64,000 nt of DNA, from contig NZ_JASNNW010000001.1 of NCBI RefSeq assembly GCF_030165005.1, positions 124,001 through 188,000 of the forward strand. Reading direction: 5' to 3'. The notes beneath the pieces are model-generated. The model saw only the letters and a list, made by a program, of their open reading frames with translations, made no database searches and was not told where the DNA came from. Positions 1 through 9,374 of the stretch are shown piece after piece (positions within the stretch are counted from its first letter, which is position 1; the number at the start of each line of letters is the position of its first letter). A program made the position numbers and the translations under genes. Origin of the DNA: Blastococcus capsensis. GTDB taxonomy: Bacteria > Actinomycetota > Actinomycetes > Mycobacteriales > Geodermatophilaceae.

Positions 1-748
<748 letters not shown>

Positions 749-867
749 GATGATTTGATCACAGCTGAGAACCGCGAGCTGACACTCGCGATATCAATCA
801 ACCAAAGGAATCCCTGCCACAACCACAAGAGCCATGACACGGGGTATTACTTGGCACTGACTTTCGG

Positions 868-924
868 CACGCTGTTGAGTTCTCAAGGAGCGGACGCGCA
901 CGAAACCCGGCCAATTTCTTGGCC
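868..924 (-). promoter_or_regulatory. rRNA leader processing/antitermination region
   Basis: Read on the minus strand, 868-893 contains TTGAGAACTCAACAGCGTG, which closely resembles the conserved element that precedes and separates rRNA genes in actinobacteria and is thought to take part in processing or antitermination. Just upstream, 909-924 is a small perfect inverted repeat (GGCCAA, 4-nt loop, TTGGCC). Both lie in the transcribed leader between the putative promoter and the 16S gene. The roles are assigned by resemblance only. Confidence 0.6.
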
Positions 925-945
925 ATCGCTCGAGGCGGAATGTCG

Positions 946-974
946 ACTTTACACCGTGCTCCGCAGCGGGTGAA
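946..974 (-). promoter_or_regulatory. Putative rRNA promoter
   Basis: On the minus strand a -35-like TTCACC (969-974) is followed after exactly 17 nt by a -10-like TAAAGT (946-951), about 200 nt upstream of 16S. Spacing and distance fit a housekeeping-sigma rRNA promoter. Additional upstream promoters are possible. The stretch 975-1158, between this site and the alkB-like gene, shows nothing else I can support. Confidence 0.45.
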
Positions 975-1158
975 CCTCAGGGCTCCCCCGGCGGTTTCCC
1001 TGGCCTCGCGGCCCGGTCCGTTCTCGCTCGGTGCAGAAGGAACCATACACGTCCTCGAGGAGGTCGTGCAGGGGGGTCCCAGCGGAGACCCGCAGCCTGC
1101 CGGGAGCAGGCCGGCCGTAGCGGGCAGAGGGGACCTGCTCGCCGCCTCGTCCGACCGG

Positions 1159-1785
1159 TCAGGCGACGCCCTGCGGGCGGAACTGGACGCTCACGCGCGG
1201 CCCCACGGGCTTGGTCGTCTTGAGGATGCAGTGCTCCCAGGTGCGCTGGCAGGAACCGCCCATGACGACGAGGTCACCGTGGCCGAGGGGGAAGCGCAGC
1301 GACTCCCCGCCGCCTACGGGGCGCAGCACGAGCGGCCGCGGTGAACCGAACGAGACGATGGCGACCATCGTGTCGGCGGAGCGGCCGCGGCCGATGCGGT
1401 CACCGTGCCAGGCGACGCTGTCCCGGCCGTCGCGGTAGAGGCACATGCCGGCGGTGACGAACGGCTCGCCGAGCTCGGGGCCGTAGTGGCGGTTCAGCTC
1501 GGTGCGCGCGTCGGTGAGCAGGGGGTGCGGCAGCTCCTCCCGGCCGGAGTACCAGCGCAGCAGTCGGGGCACGGCGACCTCGCGCTCGTACATCTGCCGG
1601 CGGTCCTCGCGCCAGCCGATGTCGCCGAGCAGGACATCGAGGACCTCGTCGGAGCCGGCCACCCACCCGGGGAGGAGGTCGACCCAGGCGCCGCGGCCCA
1701 GGTGGTGGCGGACCAGCCCGGTCAGCGGTTCGAGCGTCGCCTGGTCCGCGAGGTCCCACATCGAGGGCTGGTGCGCCAGTGTCAT
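1159..1785 (-). CDS. AlkB-like 2-oxoglutarate/Fe(II) dioxygenase
   Basis: The 208-residue protein has the hallmarks of AlkB-family DNA/RNA demethylases, which oxidatively remove methyl groups from alkylated bases using Fe(II), oxygen and 2-oxoglutarate. The iron-binding HxD is in WHGDRIG at about residues 126-132. The distal His is in WEHCILKT near 183-190, and the 2-oxoglutarate-binding Arg pair is in RVSVQFR near the C-terminus. Length is normal for the compact bacterial family. The ATG start lies 18 nt downstream of a perfect 24-bp palindrome (1804-1827), which suggests regulated expression, perhaps in response to DNA damage. The gene is transcribed in the same direction as recQ upstream but is separated from it by about 130 nt. 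Confidence 0.88.
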   Translation of the reverse strand: MTLAHQPSMWDLADQATLEPLTGLVRHHLGRGAWVDLLPGWVAGSDEVLDVLLGDIGWREDRRQMYEREVAVPRLLRWYSGREELPHPLLTDARTELNRHYGPELGEPFVTAGMCLYRDGRDSVAWHGDRIGRGRSADTMVAIVSFGSPRPLVLRPVGGGESLRFPLGHGDLVVMGGSCQRTWEHCILKTTKPVGPRVSVQFRPQGVA

Positions 1786-1803
1786 GCCGGCACGCTACCT
1801 TCC

Positions 1804-1827
1804 CTTTTCGCACAGTTGTGCGAAAAG
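1804..1827. promoter_or_regulatory. Perfect 24-bp palindrome upstream of the AlkB-like gene
   Basis: The arms CTTTTCGCACA and TGTGCGAAAAG are perfect reverse complements separated by GT. The site sits 18 nt upstream of the AlkB-like ATG, where a repressor operator would be expected. It does not match the actinobacterial LexA box (CGAAC-N4-GTTCG), so the regulator is unknown. The lack of a T-tract in the right place and the position before a start codon argue against a terminator, although it could partly serve as one after recQ. Confidence 0.5.
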
Positions 1828-1918
1828 CTGTGGACGACGGAGCTCGTCCCGGGCGCGGCCCTCCGCATGGACCCGCGCCGGGGTGTGGGAGTCGTAGCCG
1901 CCGGAGGTCTTCTCCTAG

Positions 1919-4141
1919 CTAGGCCGTGAGGGCGAGAGCGAAGGGCAGCACGCCGGCGGCGCCGGCCCGCCGCAGCTCGCGGCCGGCGACGGTCACGGTC
2001 CAGCGGGAATCGGCGAGGTCGTCGACCAGGAGGACCGGCCCGGGCACTGACGACAGGCGCTCGCGAAGCTCGGGGCCGACGACGATCCGGTCCCAGACCG
2101 CGGCCAGCCGGAAAGCACTGTTGCCCCCGGGCTGCCCGGTAGGGCCGCCGTGCGCCAGGGAGAGCTCGCCGAGGTACGGCAGCCGCCCCATGCGCGCCAG
2201 ACCCTGCGCCACCCCGCTCACCAGTTGCGGCCGGCGGCGCGACGGCATGGCGACCACGGCGGCCGGACGCTCCTTCCAGTCCCAGGCGGCGAGCACGCGC
2301 CCGCAGGCCCGCAGCAGGTCCTCGTCCGGGGGGACGTCGGAGACCGCGCGGCGCACGGGCACGTCGAAGGCCGCGTCCGGGTCCTCCTCGATGCTCGGCG
2401 CCTCGAGGTCGAGCTCGACCACGCCACCGACGCCGTCGTCACCGAGCAGCGAGCGCAGCCGCTGACCCCAACCCAGGTCGGTGAGCCGGGCGACGGCACG
2501 GCCGGCCTCGAGCTGCTCCGACGGCGGGATCTTGCCCTTCACGTCGACTCCCAGCCGATCGCTGCCGGTGGGCCACATCGCGCGCGGCGTCAGCTCGACG
2601 CCGGGCCGGTCGAGGGCGGCCGACGCAGCCTGGGCCGCGGCCTCCGGGACGTCGGTGGCGTACCAGGGGCCGGCGCAGACGTCGCAGCGCCCGCACGGCG
2701 CCGCGGTCGGGTCGTCGAGGGCGAACTGCAGGAAGGCCATCCGGCACTCGGCCTCGTCGACCGGCTTGGCGTAGGCCAGCATCGAGCGCTGCTCGGCCTC
2801 GCGCGTGCGGGTGACCCGGGCGTAGCGGTCGGCGTCGTAGACCCACGGCCGGCCGGTCGACCGCCAGCCGCCCTGCACGCGCTCCACCGCGCCGTCGACG
2901 GCGAGCACCTTGAGCAGCAACTCCAGCCGGGAGCGGCGCACGTCGGCCACGGTCTCCAGGCGGGCCACCGACCACGCCTTCCCGTCGGCCATGGCGGTCA
3001 GCACAGCGGCCGCGTGGTCCTCCCGCGGCATGGAGGAGGTGGCGAACCACTGCCAGATCGCGATGTCCTCGGGCCCGGGCAGCAGCAGGACGTCGGCGTG
3101 CTCGACGGCGCGCCCGGCACGGCCGACCTGCTGGTAGTAGCTGACCGGCGAGGACGGCGCACCGAGGTGGACGACGAACCCGAGGTCGGGCTTGTCGAAG
3201 CCCATGCCGAGCGCCGACGTGGCGACCAGCGCCTTCACGCGGTTTTGCCGCAGCGCCTCCTCGGCGTCCTTGCGGTCGGCGTCGTCCAGCCGGCCGGTGT
3301 AGGCGCGCACCTCGTGACCGGCGTCCCGCAGCAGGTTCGCCGTCTCCTCGGCGGCGGCCACGGTGAGCGTGTAGACGATGCCGCTGCCCGGCAGGTCGGC
3401 CAGGTGCGAGGCGAGCCAGGCCAGCCGCGCCCGGTCGGTGGGCAGCCGGAGCACCCCCAGCCGCAGCGAGTCACGGGACAGCGGGCCGCGCACCGTCGTC
3501 ACCTCGACGCCGCCGGCGCCCAGCTGCTCGGCGACGTCGGCCACCACGCGCTCGTTCGCCGTCGCCGTCGTCGCCAGCACGGGGGTGCCGGCGGGCAGCG
3601 TGCCCAGCAGGTCACGGATGCGGCGGTAGTCGGGGCGGAAGTCGTGCCCCCAGTCGGAGACGCAGTGCGCCTCGTCGACGACGACCAGACCGCAGCGAGC
3701 GACGAGCCCGGGCAGCTGCTCCTCGCGGAACCGCGGGTTGGTCAGCCGCTCCGGGGAGACCAGCAGGACGTCGACGTCGTCGGCCGCCAGACGCGCGGCG
3801 ATGTCGTCCCACTCGGTCATGTTGGCGCTGGAGATCTCCACCGCGCGGATACCGGCCCGGGCCGCGGCGGCCACCTGGTCGCGCATCAGGGCGAGCAGCG
3901 GGCTCACCAGCAGGGTGGGCCCGGCCCCGCGGCGGCGCAGCAGCGCCGTGGACACGAAGTAGACCGCCGACTTCCCCCACCCGGTGCGCTGGACGACCAG
4001 GGCGCGCTGCGAACGCTCGACCAGTGCGGCGACCGCGGCGTCCTGACCCTCGCGGAAGACGGCGTCGGGCCGGCCGGTGAGCTCCCGCAGGATCTCCAGG
4101 GCCTCGTCGGCGATCGCGGACGGCGGTGCGGCGGTGCTCAT
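1919..4141 (-). CDS. recQ: RecQ-family DNA helicase with C-terminal phosphoribosyltransferase-like domain
   Basis: This is an ATP-dependent 3'-5' DNA helicase of about 740 residues. Visible motifs in order are a Walker A variant (RTGWGKSA, near 53-60), the DEAH box (VVVDEAHCVSDWGHDFRPDY), the helicase C-terminal motifs (ALGMGFDKPD and QQVGRAGR), and the RecQ zinc-binding Cys cluster (C...CGRCDVC). The last 200 residues do not look like RQC or HRDC. They end in LLVDDLADSRWTVTVAG, which resembles the PRPP loop of ComFC-like phosphoribosyltransferases. I chose the ATG at 4141; another lies at 4159, and longer in-frame extensions upstream look non-coding. The gene diverges from the PHP-domain gene. 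Confidence 0.85.
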   Translation of the reverse strand: MSTAAPPSAIADEALEILRELTGRPDAVFREGQDAAVAALVERSQRALVVQRTGWGKSAVYFVSTALLRRRGAGPTLLVSPLLALMRDQVAAAARAGIRAVEISSANMTEWDDIAARLAADDVDVLLVSPERLTNPRFREEQLPGLVARCGLVVVDEAHCVSDWGHDFRPDYRRIRDLLGTLPAGTPVLATTATANERVVADVAEQLGAGGVEVTTVRGPLSRDSLRLGVLRLPTDRARLAWLASHLADLPGSGIVYTLTVAAAEETANLLRDAGHEVRAYTGRLDDADRKDAEEALRQNRVKALVATSALGMGFDKPDLGFVVHLGAPSSPVSYYQQVGRAGRAVEHADVLLLPGPEDIAIWQWFATSSMPREDHAAAVLTAMADGKAWSVARLETVADVRRSRLELLLKVLAVDGAVERVQGGWRSTGRPWVYDADRYARVTRTREAEQRSMLAYAKPVDEAECRMAFLQFALDDPTAAPCGRCDVCAGPWYATDVPEAAAQAASAALDRPGVELTPRAMWPTGSDRLGVDVKGKIPPSEQLEAGRAVARLTDLGWGQRLRSLLGDDGVGGVVELDLEAPSIEEDPDAAFDVPVRRAVSDVPPDEDLLRACGRVLAAWDWKERPAAVVAMPSRRRPQLVSGVAQGLARMGRLPYLGELSLAHGGPTGQPGGNSAFRLAAVWDRIVVGPELRERLSSVPGPVLLVDDLADSRWTVTVAGRELRRAGAAGVLPFALALTA

Positions 4142-4241
4142 GCCGACGACAGTAGGCATCCCTGGGGACAGAACGGGTGGCCGCGCGGGACCGGTGGACA
4201 GTGACGTGCGCGGAGCGCCCTGGTTCCCCAGCAGAGCTGTG

Positions 4242-5093
4242 ATGGAGAATCCACAGGCGATGGACTCCCAGGGGCAGCGACCGGCCGACAACCACGTGCA
4301 CACCCACTGGTCGTGGGACACCCCCGACTCCTCGACGATGCGGCGTGCCTGCGAGCGGGCGATCGCCCAGGGGCTGCCGGCGATCGCGTTCACCGAGCAC
4401 CTGGACTTCACCGTGTGGCACGACGAGGACCGGGCCACCGAGGAAAGGCTGGTCGACCGCTACCCGGCCCACCAGCTGCCCATCGACGTCGAGGGCTACG
4501 TCGCCGAGCTGGCCGAGGTCCGCGACCGGTTCCCGGAGCTGCGCATCTGGTCGGGCATCGAGACCGGCGAGCCGCACCTGTTCGCCGCGAGCATCGCCCG
4601 TCACCTCGAGGACTCCCCGGTCGACCGGATCCTCGGTTCGCTGCACTCGCTCTCCGACCAGGGCCGGCTGGTCGGGGTGGGGCGGCTGCTGCACGTCGAC
4701 GCCGACGCGACGATGCGCCGCTACCTGGGCGAGATGGTCGGGATGATCGAGAGCAGCGACGTCTTCCAGGTGCTGGCCCACGTGGACTTCCCGCGCCGGT
4801 ACTGGCCCGGCGGTTCGCACCGGTACGTGGAGAAGGACTACGAGGAGGAGTACCGGGCGGTGTTCCGGGCGCTCGCCGGCAGCGGCCGGGCGCTGGAGAT
4901 CAACACCAGCAGCCCGCTCGCCTCGGCCGACCAGGTGCGCTGGTTCCACGAGGCGGGCGGCGAGGCGGTGAGCTTCGGCAGCGACGCGCACGCGCCGACC
5001 GCGGTGGGGCAGAAGTTCGACCTCGCGGTCGCCGTCGCGGAGGCCGCCGGGTTCCACCCGGGGCGCGACCGCTTCGACTTCTGGCGCCGCTGA
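4242..5093 (+). CDS. PHP-domain phosphoesterase, histidinol-phosphatase-like
   Basis: The protein is a PHP-superfamily metal-dependent phosphoesterase of about 283 residues. Metal ligands are visible as NHVHTHWSWD near the N-terminus, FTEHLDF, a central Glu (GIETGEP), HVDFPRRYW and GSDAHAP near the C-terminus. This pattern matches the HisK-type histidinol phosphatase family, but no his genes are nearby, so another phosphoester substrate is possible. The start could be the ATG at 4242 or the one at 4260; neither has a good ribosome binding site. The gene diverges from recQ and ends 59 nt before carbamate kinase. Confidence 0.8.
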   Translation: MENPQAMDSQGQRPADNHVHTHWSWDTPDSSTMRRACERAIAQGLPAIAFTEHLDFTVWHDEDRATEERLVDRYPAHQLPIDVEGYVAELAEVRDRFPELRIWSGIETGEPHLFAASIARHLEDSPVDRILGSLHSLSDQGRLVGVGRLLHVDADATMRRYLGEMVGMIESSDVFQVLAHVDFPRRYWPGGSHRYVEKDYEEEYRAVFRALAGSGRALEINTSSPLASADQVRWFHEAGGEAVSFGSDAHAPTAVGQKFDLAVAVAEAAGFHPGRDRFDFWRR

Positions 5094-5110
5094 CGCATTC
5101 CGCCCGAGGC

Positions 5111-5145
5111 GAGTACTTCACCGCTAAGGCATTCGACGCTAGGGT
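5111..5145 (+). promoter_or_regulatory. arcC promoter overlapped by shared catabolic operator (site A)
   Basis: The minus strand at 5114-5127 reads TTAGCGGTGAAGTA, one of five copies of a core found only upstream of the putative pyrimidine-catabolism genes. On the plus strand the same bases contain a -35-like TTCACC (5117-5122), then exactly 17 nt, then a -10-like TAGGGT (5140-5145). The GTG start of carbamate kinase begins 7 nt later, so the transcript is predicted to be leaderless. An operator on the -35 element fits repression by an unidentified regulator. Confidence 0.6.
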
Positions 5146-5152
5146 CGGCGGG

Positions 5153-6124
5153 GTGACGTCGCCGCGCCGTGTCGTGATCGCCCTCGGGGGCAACGCCATG
5201 ACCGGACCGGACGGCTCGGCGACGCCGGAGGCGCAGCGGAACGCCATCCGGGAGGCGGCCGGCCACATCGCCGAGGTGGTCGCGGCCGGGGTCGAGGTCG
5301 TCCTGACCCACGGCAACGGCCCGCAGGTGGGCAACCTGCTGGTGAAGAACGAGCTGGCCGCGCACGAGGTGCCGCCGGTGCCGCTGGACTGGAACGTCGC
5401 GCAGACGCAGGCGACGATCGGTTTCACCGTCGCCGACGAGCTGGACGCCGCGCTGCGCGCCCGCGACCTGCCTCAGCGCACCGCCGCCCTCGTCACCCGC
5501 ACCCTCGTGGACGCCGACGACCCGCACTTCGCAGAGCCGTCCAAGCCGGTCGGTCGCCACCTGCCTCGCGAACAGGCGGACCGGTTCGTCACGCTCGGCC
5601 AGCGGTGGGAGGACCGCGGGGAGAAGGGCTGGCGCCGCGTCGTCGCCTCTCCCGAGCCGCGGGCCGTCGTCGATTCGGCGGCGGTGCACGCGCTGGTCGC
5701 CGCCGGGTTCGTCGTCGTGTGCGCCGGTGGCGGCGGCGTGCCGGTCGTCGACGACGGGGTGGACGGGCACGCGCTCCGCGGCGTCGAGGCCGTCATCGAC
5801 AAGGACCTGACCGCCGCGATCCTCGCCCGCGACGTCGACGCCGACACCTTGGTCATCGCCACCGACGTGCCGAACGTGATGGTCGACTTCGGCACCCCGT
5901 CGCAGCGCCCGCTGGGGCGGGTGACCGCCGCCGAGCTGCGGGAGCTGGCCGCGGCCGGCCAGTTCGCGCGCGGCTCGATGGGCCCCAAGGTCGAGGCCGC
6001 CCTCCGTTTCGTCGCGGGCGGCGACTCGGCAGACGGACGACGCAGAGCCGTCGTCACCACCCTCGAGCGCATCGCCGACGCCGTCAGCCGTGACGACGTC
6101 GGCACCGTCGTGACCAACTCCTGA
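5153..6124 (+). CDS. arcC: Carbamate kinase
   Basis: The 323-residue protein matches catabolic carbamate kinase, which converts carbamoyl phosphate and ADP to carbamate and ATP. Visible family signatures are ALGGNAM at the N-terminus, [10 protein letters not shown] near residue 50, the AGGGGVPV segment near 195, [12 protein letters not shown], and the C-terminal [10 protein letters not shown]. The GTG start at 5153 is supported by a leaderless promoter 7 nt upstream. No arginine deiminase or ornithine carbamoyltransferase is nearby. It is followed after 11 nt by a ring-opening amidohydrolase, so the carbamoyl phosphate more probably comes from pyrimidine-derived ureido acids, via FdrA/DUF1116 encoded at 15-18 kb. 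Confidence 0.93.
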   Translation: MTSPRRVVIALGGNAMTGPDGSATPEAQRNAIREAAGHIAEVVAAGVEVVLTHGNGPQVGNLLVKNELAAHEVPPVPLDWNVAQTQATIGFTVADELDAALRARDLPQRTAALVTRTLVDADDPHFAEPSKPVGRHLPREQADRFVTLGQRWEDRGEKGWRRVVASPEPRAVVDSAAVHALVAAGFVVVCAGGGGVPVVDDGVDGHALRGVEAVIDKDLTAAILARDVDADTLVIATDVPNVMVDFGTPSQRPLGRVTAAELRELAAAGQFARGSMGPKVEAALRFVAGGDSADGRRRAVVTTLERIADAVSRDDVGTVVTNS

Positions 6125-6135
6125 AGGGAACCCGC

Positions 6136-7239
6136 ATGCCCGCACCGATCGAGGTCCGCAAGGTCCCGCTGCACAACGTCAGCGACGCCTCCGAGCTCGC
6201 CAAGCTCATCGACGACGGCGTGATCGAGGCCGACCGGGTCGTCGCCGTCATCGGCAAGACCGAGGGCAACGGCGGGATCAACGACTACACGCGGATCATC
6301 GCCGACCGAGCCTTCCGCGAGGTGCTGCTCGAGAAGGGCAGCCGGTCGCTCGAGGACGTCAAGCAGATCCCGATCGTGTGGTCCGGAGGCACGGACGGCG
6401 TCATCAGCCCGCACGCCACGATCTTCGCGACGCTGCCCGAGGACGCCGTCGAGAAGACCGACGAGCCGCGGCTGACCGTCGGCTACGCGATGAGCGACGT
6501 CCTGCTGCCCGAGGACATCGGCCGGCTCACCATGGTGGAGAAGGTCGCCGAGGGCGTGCAGCGGGCGATGGAGGCCGCCGGCATCACCGACCCCGCCGAC
6601 GTCCACTACGTGCAGACCAAGACGCCGCTGCTGACCATCGACACCATCCGCGACGCCCGCGAGCGCGGGCAGACGACGTACATGCAGGAGCCGCACGGCT
6701 CGATGGACCTCTCGAACGGCACGACGGCGCTCGGCATCGCGGTGGCGCTCGGCGAGATCGAGATGCCGACGCAGGAGCAGGTCATGCACGACCTCTCGCT
6801 GTACAGCTCCGTGGCCTCCTGCTCGTCGGGCGTCGAGCTGGATCGGGCGCAGATCGTCGTCGTCGGCAACGCCCGCGGGCACGGCGGCGCATACCGCGTC
6901 GGCCACTCGGTGATGACGGACGCCCTCGACCAGGACGGCATCTGGGCGGCCATCCGCGACGCCGGCCTGGAGCTGCCCGAGCGGCCGCACCACACCGACC
7001 TGGGCGACCGCCTGGTCAACGTGTTCCTCAAGTGCGAGGCCTCGCCCGACGGCAAGGTGCGCGGGCGGCGCAACGCGATGCTCGACGACTCCGACGTCTC
7101 CTGGCACCGGCAGATCAAGGCCTGCGTCGGCGGTGTGACGGCCTCGGTGACCGGCGACCCAGCGGCGTTCGTCTCGGTCGCGGCGGTGCACCAGGGGCCG
7201 TCGGGTGGCGGCCCGGTCGCCGCGATCGTCAGGGCGTGA
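6136..7239 (+). CDS. Ring-opening amidohydrolase (barbiturase / cyanuric acid hydrolase family)
   Basis: The 367-residue protein belongs to the small AtzD/barbiturase family, which opens barbiturate to ureidomalonate or cyanuric acid to carboxybiuret. The fold has three homologous units, each with a Lys and a Ser. Candidates are Lys in [10 protein letters not shown] with Ser in [11 protein letters not shown], Lys in VQTKTPLL with Ser in SCSSGVEL, and Lys in [11 protein letters not shown] with Ser in [12 protein letters not shown]. The spacing to carbamate kinase is 11 nt, with AGGGAA before the ATG, so the two form an operon. Co-regulation with a Mo hydroxylase and nucleobase permease favours barbiturate as the substrate. 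Cyanuric acid remains an alternative that sequence cannot exclude. Confidence 0.88.
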   Translation: MPAPIEVRKVPLHNVSDASELAKLIDDGVIEADRVVAVIGKTEGNGGINDYTRIIADRAFREVLLEKGSRSLEDVKQIPIVWSGGTDGVISPHATIFATLPEDAVEKTDEPRLTVGYAMSDVLLPEDIGRLTMVEKVAEGVQRAMEAAGITDPADVHYVQTKTPLLTIDTIRDARERGQTTYMQEPHGSMDLSNGTTALGIAVALGEIEMPTQEQVMHDLSLYSSVASCSSGVELDRAQIVVVGNARGHGGAYRVGHSVMTDALDQDGIWAAIRDAGLELPERPHHTDLGDRLVNVFLKCEASPDGKVRGRRNAMLDDSDVSWHRQIKACVGGVTASVTGDPAAFVSVAAVHQGPSGGGPVAAIVRA

Positions 7240-7619
7240 CGACAGCCCCGGGACATCGCAGCGAGCGGGAGGGCGACCTCGCCGACCGTCACGGGTCTCG
7301 GTCGTCGTCGCCAGGACGGTGCCGGCCTCTCCCACCAGGCGCAGGGAGGTCGCGTCGAGGGTGAACTCGAGCCCGGCCGGGGGCCTGCCTCGAACGCGAC
7401 TCCACGGGCGGTGCCGGCCAGAGCGACCGTGGGGGCGACCGTGAGCGTCGGGCCGCTGTTCAGATAGGCGCTCCAGCCGTCGGTGGCCCGGATGGAGACG
7501 TCGAGCCGCATGGCGGCGCCCTGAAGACCGGCGAGGTCCGGACCGCCGGCGGTGGAGGCGGAGGTGGTGGCAGCGACACCGGCGAGCAGAACGCGTGGCA
7601 GCCTCGACTCCTGTCCCAA
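7240..7619 (-). pseudogene. Degraded open frame of unknown family
   Basis: On the minus strand an ATG-started frame from 7619 gives a Ser/Ala/Thr-rich N-terminus and then a beta-like stretch (DVSIRATDGWSAYLNSGPTL, residues about 40-59). Near 7383 a one-base shift is needed to continue into a plausible second half (LEFTLDATSLRLVGEAG), and another shift is needed near the end. I do not recognise the family. The reading across two frameshifts suggests a decayed gene, but it may be chance. The stretch 7620-7823 carries only a short direct repeat (GCCTGATCGGGC) upstream of the receptor gene. Confidence 0.25.
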
Positions 7620-7823
7620 AAGGAACTGGAGTCACTGGGCAGACAATTCCGATGCGGTCACCGATTGGCATTCCCGACACATATGAGTGCCTGATCGGGC
7701 GCTCGATCGGCGCGCCTGATCGGGCCGTTGCACACGGGCCATCTACGGTCCCCCGGAACCCTCGCCGACACCGGGCGGGCCCAGGCCCGCGGTTCGCCGA
7801 GCAGCTGTGGGAGGGAGCGAGTC

Positions 7824-9086
7824 GTGCGCCGGTCGACACCGCGGGAGTTCGTGCCGCCCACCCCGTCCCCTGCGCCGCCCGCCGTCCCGGCGCCGCCGGC
7901 CGCGCGCCCGACCCGGCGGCGGGCCACCGAGCGGGACACCAGCATGGAAGCCGCCGCCCAGCAGGCCGGCGTCCTCGCCCAGGCCTCGCGCGAGGTGTCC
8001 GACACCTCGTCGGAGGCGGCCGCCTCCCTGGCCGAGCTGCGCTCCGCCATCGGTGACATCGCCGCCAGCACCGGCCGGGCGTCCACGATCGCCGAAGAGG
8101 CGGTGCGCGAGGCCCGCGCCGTCGACGAGCGGATCGCCGCGCTGCAGGCGGCGAGCGAGTCGATCACCGAGTTCGTGCGCCTGGTCAGCGCGATCAGCCA
8201 GCAGAGCCGCTTCCTCGCCCTCAACGCCTCCGTCGAGGCGGCCCGCGCCGGCGACGTGGGCCGCGGGTTCGCGGTGGTCGCGGACGAGGTGAAGGAGCTG
8301 GCCGGCCGCACCGCGCAGGCCGCTCAGGACATCGACGCGCAGATCACGGCCGTGCAGCAGGAGACCCAACTGGCGGTCGAGGCGGTGCGGCGCATCACCG
8401 GCACGCTCGGGTCCATCGCGGAGGCCCAGGACACCATCGCCGCCGCCGTCGAGCAGCAGCGCGCGGCCACCGATCGCGTCGTGGAGAACGTCGACCGTGC
8501 GGCAGACGGCTCCGCCCGGATCACCGAGGCCGTGGGGCAGCTGGCCGACAGCCAGCGCGTCGTCTACGTCCGCCGGGCGCTGGCCGTGGCCGAGCAGGTG
8601 CTCGCCGACCTGGGTGGCGCGCGGCTGGGCGAACGCCGGGCGACGCACACGGTGCGCGACCAGGCCACCGGCGCGACCCACAGCGCCCAGCTCGCCGACC
8701 TGCTGGTCGGTGAGACGGCCCTGGACCGCAGCGACGACCCGCGCCGGCCGTCGGTCCTCGTCGACGAGGTGGTGCGGCAGATCGGCGGCAGCTGCACCCT
8801 CTTCCAGCGCCTGGACGACGCCGGCAGCATGGTGCGAGCCGCGACCACGGTGATCAACCCGGCCGGACGGCGGAACGTGGGCACCTACATCGCCCGGACC
8901 GGCCCCGACGGCACTCCCAACCCGGTGCTGGCGGCGGTCCTCGCCGGCGAGACCTACACCGGCGCCGCCACCGTCGCCGATCGCCCCTACTTCACCGCCT
9001 ACACCGGGCTCTACGACGGGTCGGAGCTCATCGGCGTCCTCTACGTCGGCCTGCCGCTGGACTCGATGCCCGGTGCGGCCGGCTGA
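7824..9086 (+). CDS. Soluble methyl-accepting-type receptor with C-terminal Cache domain
   Basis: The protein of about 420 residues begins with a Pro/Arg-rich stretch, then a long coiled-coil MCP signalling region. The conserved hairpin tip reads LVSAISQQSRFLALNASVEA, followed by ARAGDVGRGFAVVADEVK. The C-terminal 150 residues resemble a single Cache ligand-binding domain (RPYFTAYTGLYDGSELIGVL near the end). There is no transmembrane segment, and the sensor comes after the signalling part, which is the reverse of ordinary chemoreceptors. The GTG start at 7824 has a strong GGAGGGAG seven nt upstream. No che genes are nearby, so the output partner is unknown. Confidence 0.8.
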   Translation: MRRSTPREFVPPTPSPAPPAVPAPPAARPTRRRATERDTSMEAAAQQAGVLAQASREVSDTSSEAAASLAELRSAIGDIAASTGRASTIAEEAVREARAVDERIAALQAASESITEFVRLVSAISQQSRFLALNASVEAARAGDVGRGFAVVADEVKELAGRTAQAAQDIDAQITAVQQETQLAVEAVRRITGTLGSIAEAQDTIAAAVEQQRAATDRVVENVDRAADGSARITEAVGQLADSQRVVYVRRALAVAEQVLADLGGARLGERRATHTVRDQATGATHSAQLADLLVGETALDRSDDPRRPSVLVDEVVRQIGGSCTLFQRLDDAGSMVRAATTVINPAGRRNVGTYIARTGPDGTPNPVLAAVLAGETYTGAATVADRPYFTAYTGLYDGSELIGVLYVGLPLDSMPGAAG

Positions 9087-9094
9087 CCTCCGAC

Positions 9095-9257
9095 CTTCCC
9101 CCGGGCAGCTCCACCGTCCTCCAGGTCGGGCGATCCCGGTGCGGCGACGCCGCTGGGCCACGAACCCCTGGACCGGATGCGCGACGGACTGCTCAGCGCC
9201 CTCGGCAGCCGCGGCGACGACGACATCGCCCTGCTGGCCATCCGCCTGCCGTCCTAA
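9095..9257 (+). pseudogene. C-terminal remnant of a SpoIIE/PP2C-type phosphatase
   Basis: One frame encodes LPPGSSTVL, typical of the strand preceding the YTDGL motif in SpoIIE phosphatases. After a deletion and frame change a second frame gives PLDRMRDGLLSALGSRGDDD and IALLAIRLPS followed by a stop at 9255-9257. That matches the family's C-terminus (DDDVALL). Compare the intact SpoIIE gene at 10381-12162. The YTDGL core is lost, so only a fragment about 160 nt long survives. Confidence 0.55.
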
Positions 9258-9374
9258 CCGTTGCCGCGCAGCGGACGCGCCGGGTCGCGCGCGGGTGCCG
9301 CGGCGGCCGTGATGCCCCACCATGGGTTCACCACCCGACACGGACGGCCGGCGCCGTCACCACGTAGGAGACCG

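Noticed and set aside
1804-1827. LexA/SOS box
   Set aside because: The palindrome lacks CGAAC-N4-GTTCG spacing; calling it LexA would be unsupported.
2150-4204. Large plus-strand open frame opposite recQ
   Set aside because: It is a GC-rich shadow with Arg/Gly/Pro-biased composition and no motifs; similar long shadows occur opposite hyuAB, the AceE-like gene and the ligase region.
4142-4438. N-terminal extension of RecQ
   Set aside because: The longer frame has no homology and overlaps the divergent PHP gene promoter; ATGs at 4141 or 4159 fit the helicase start.
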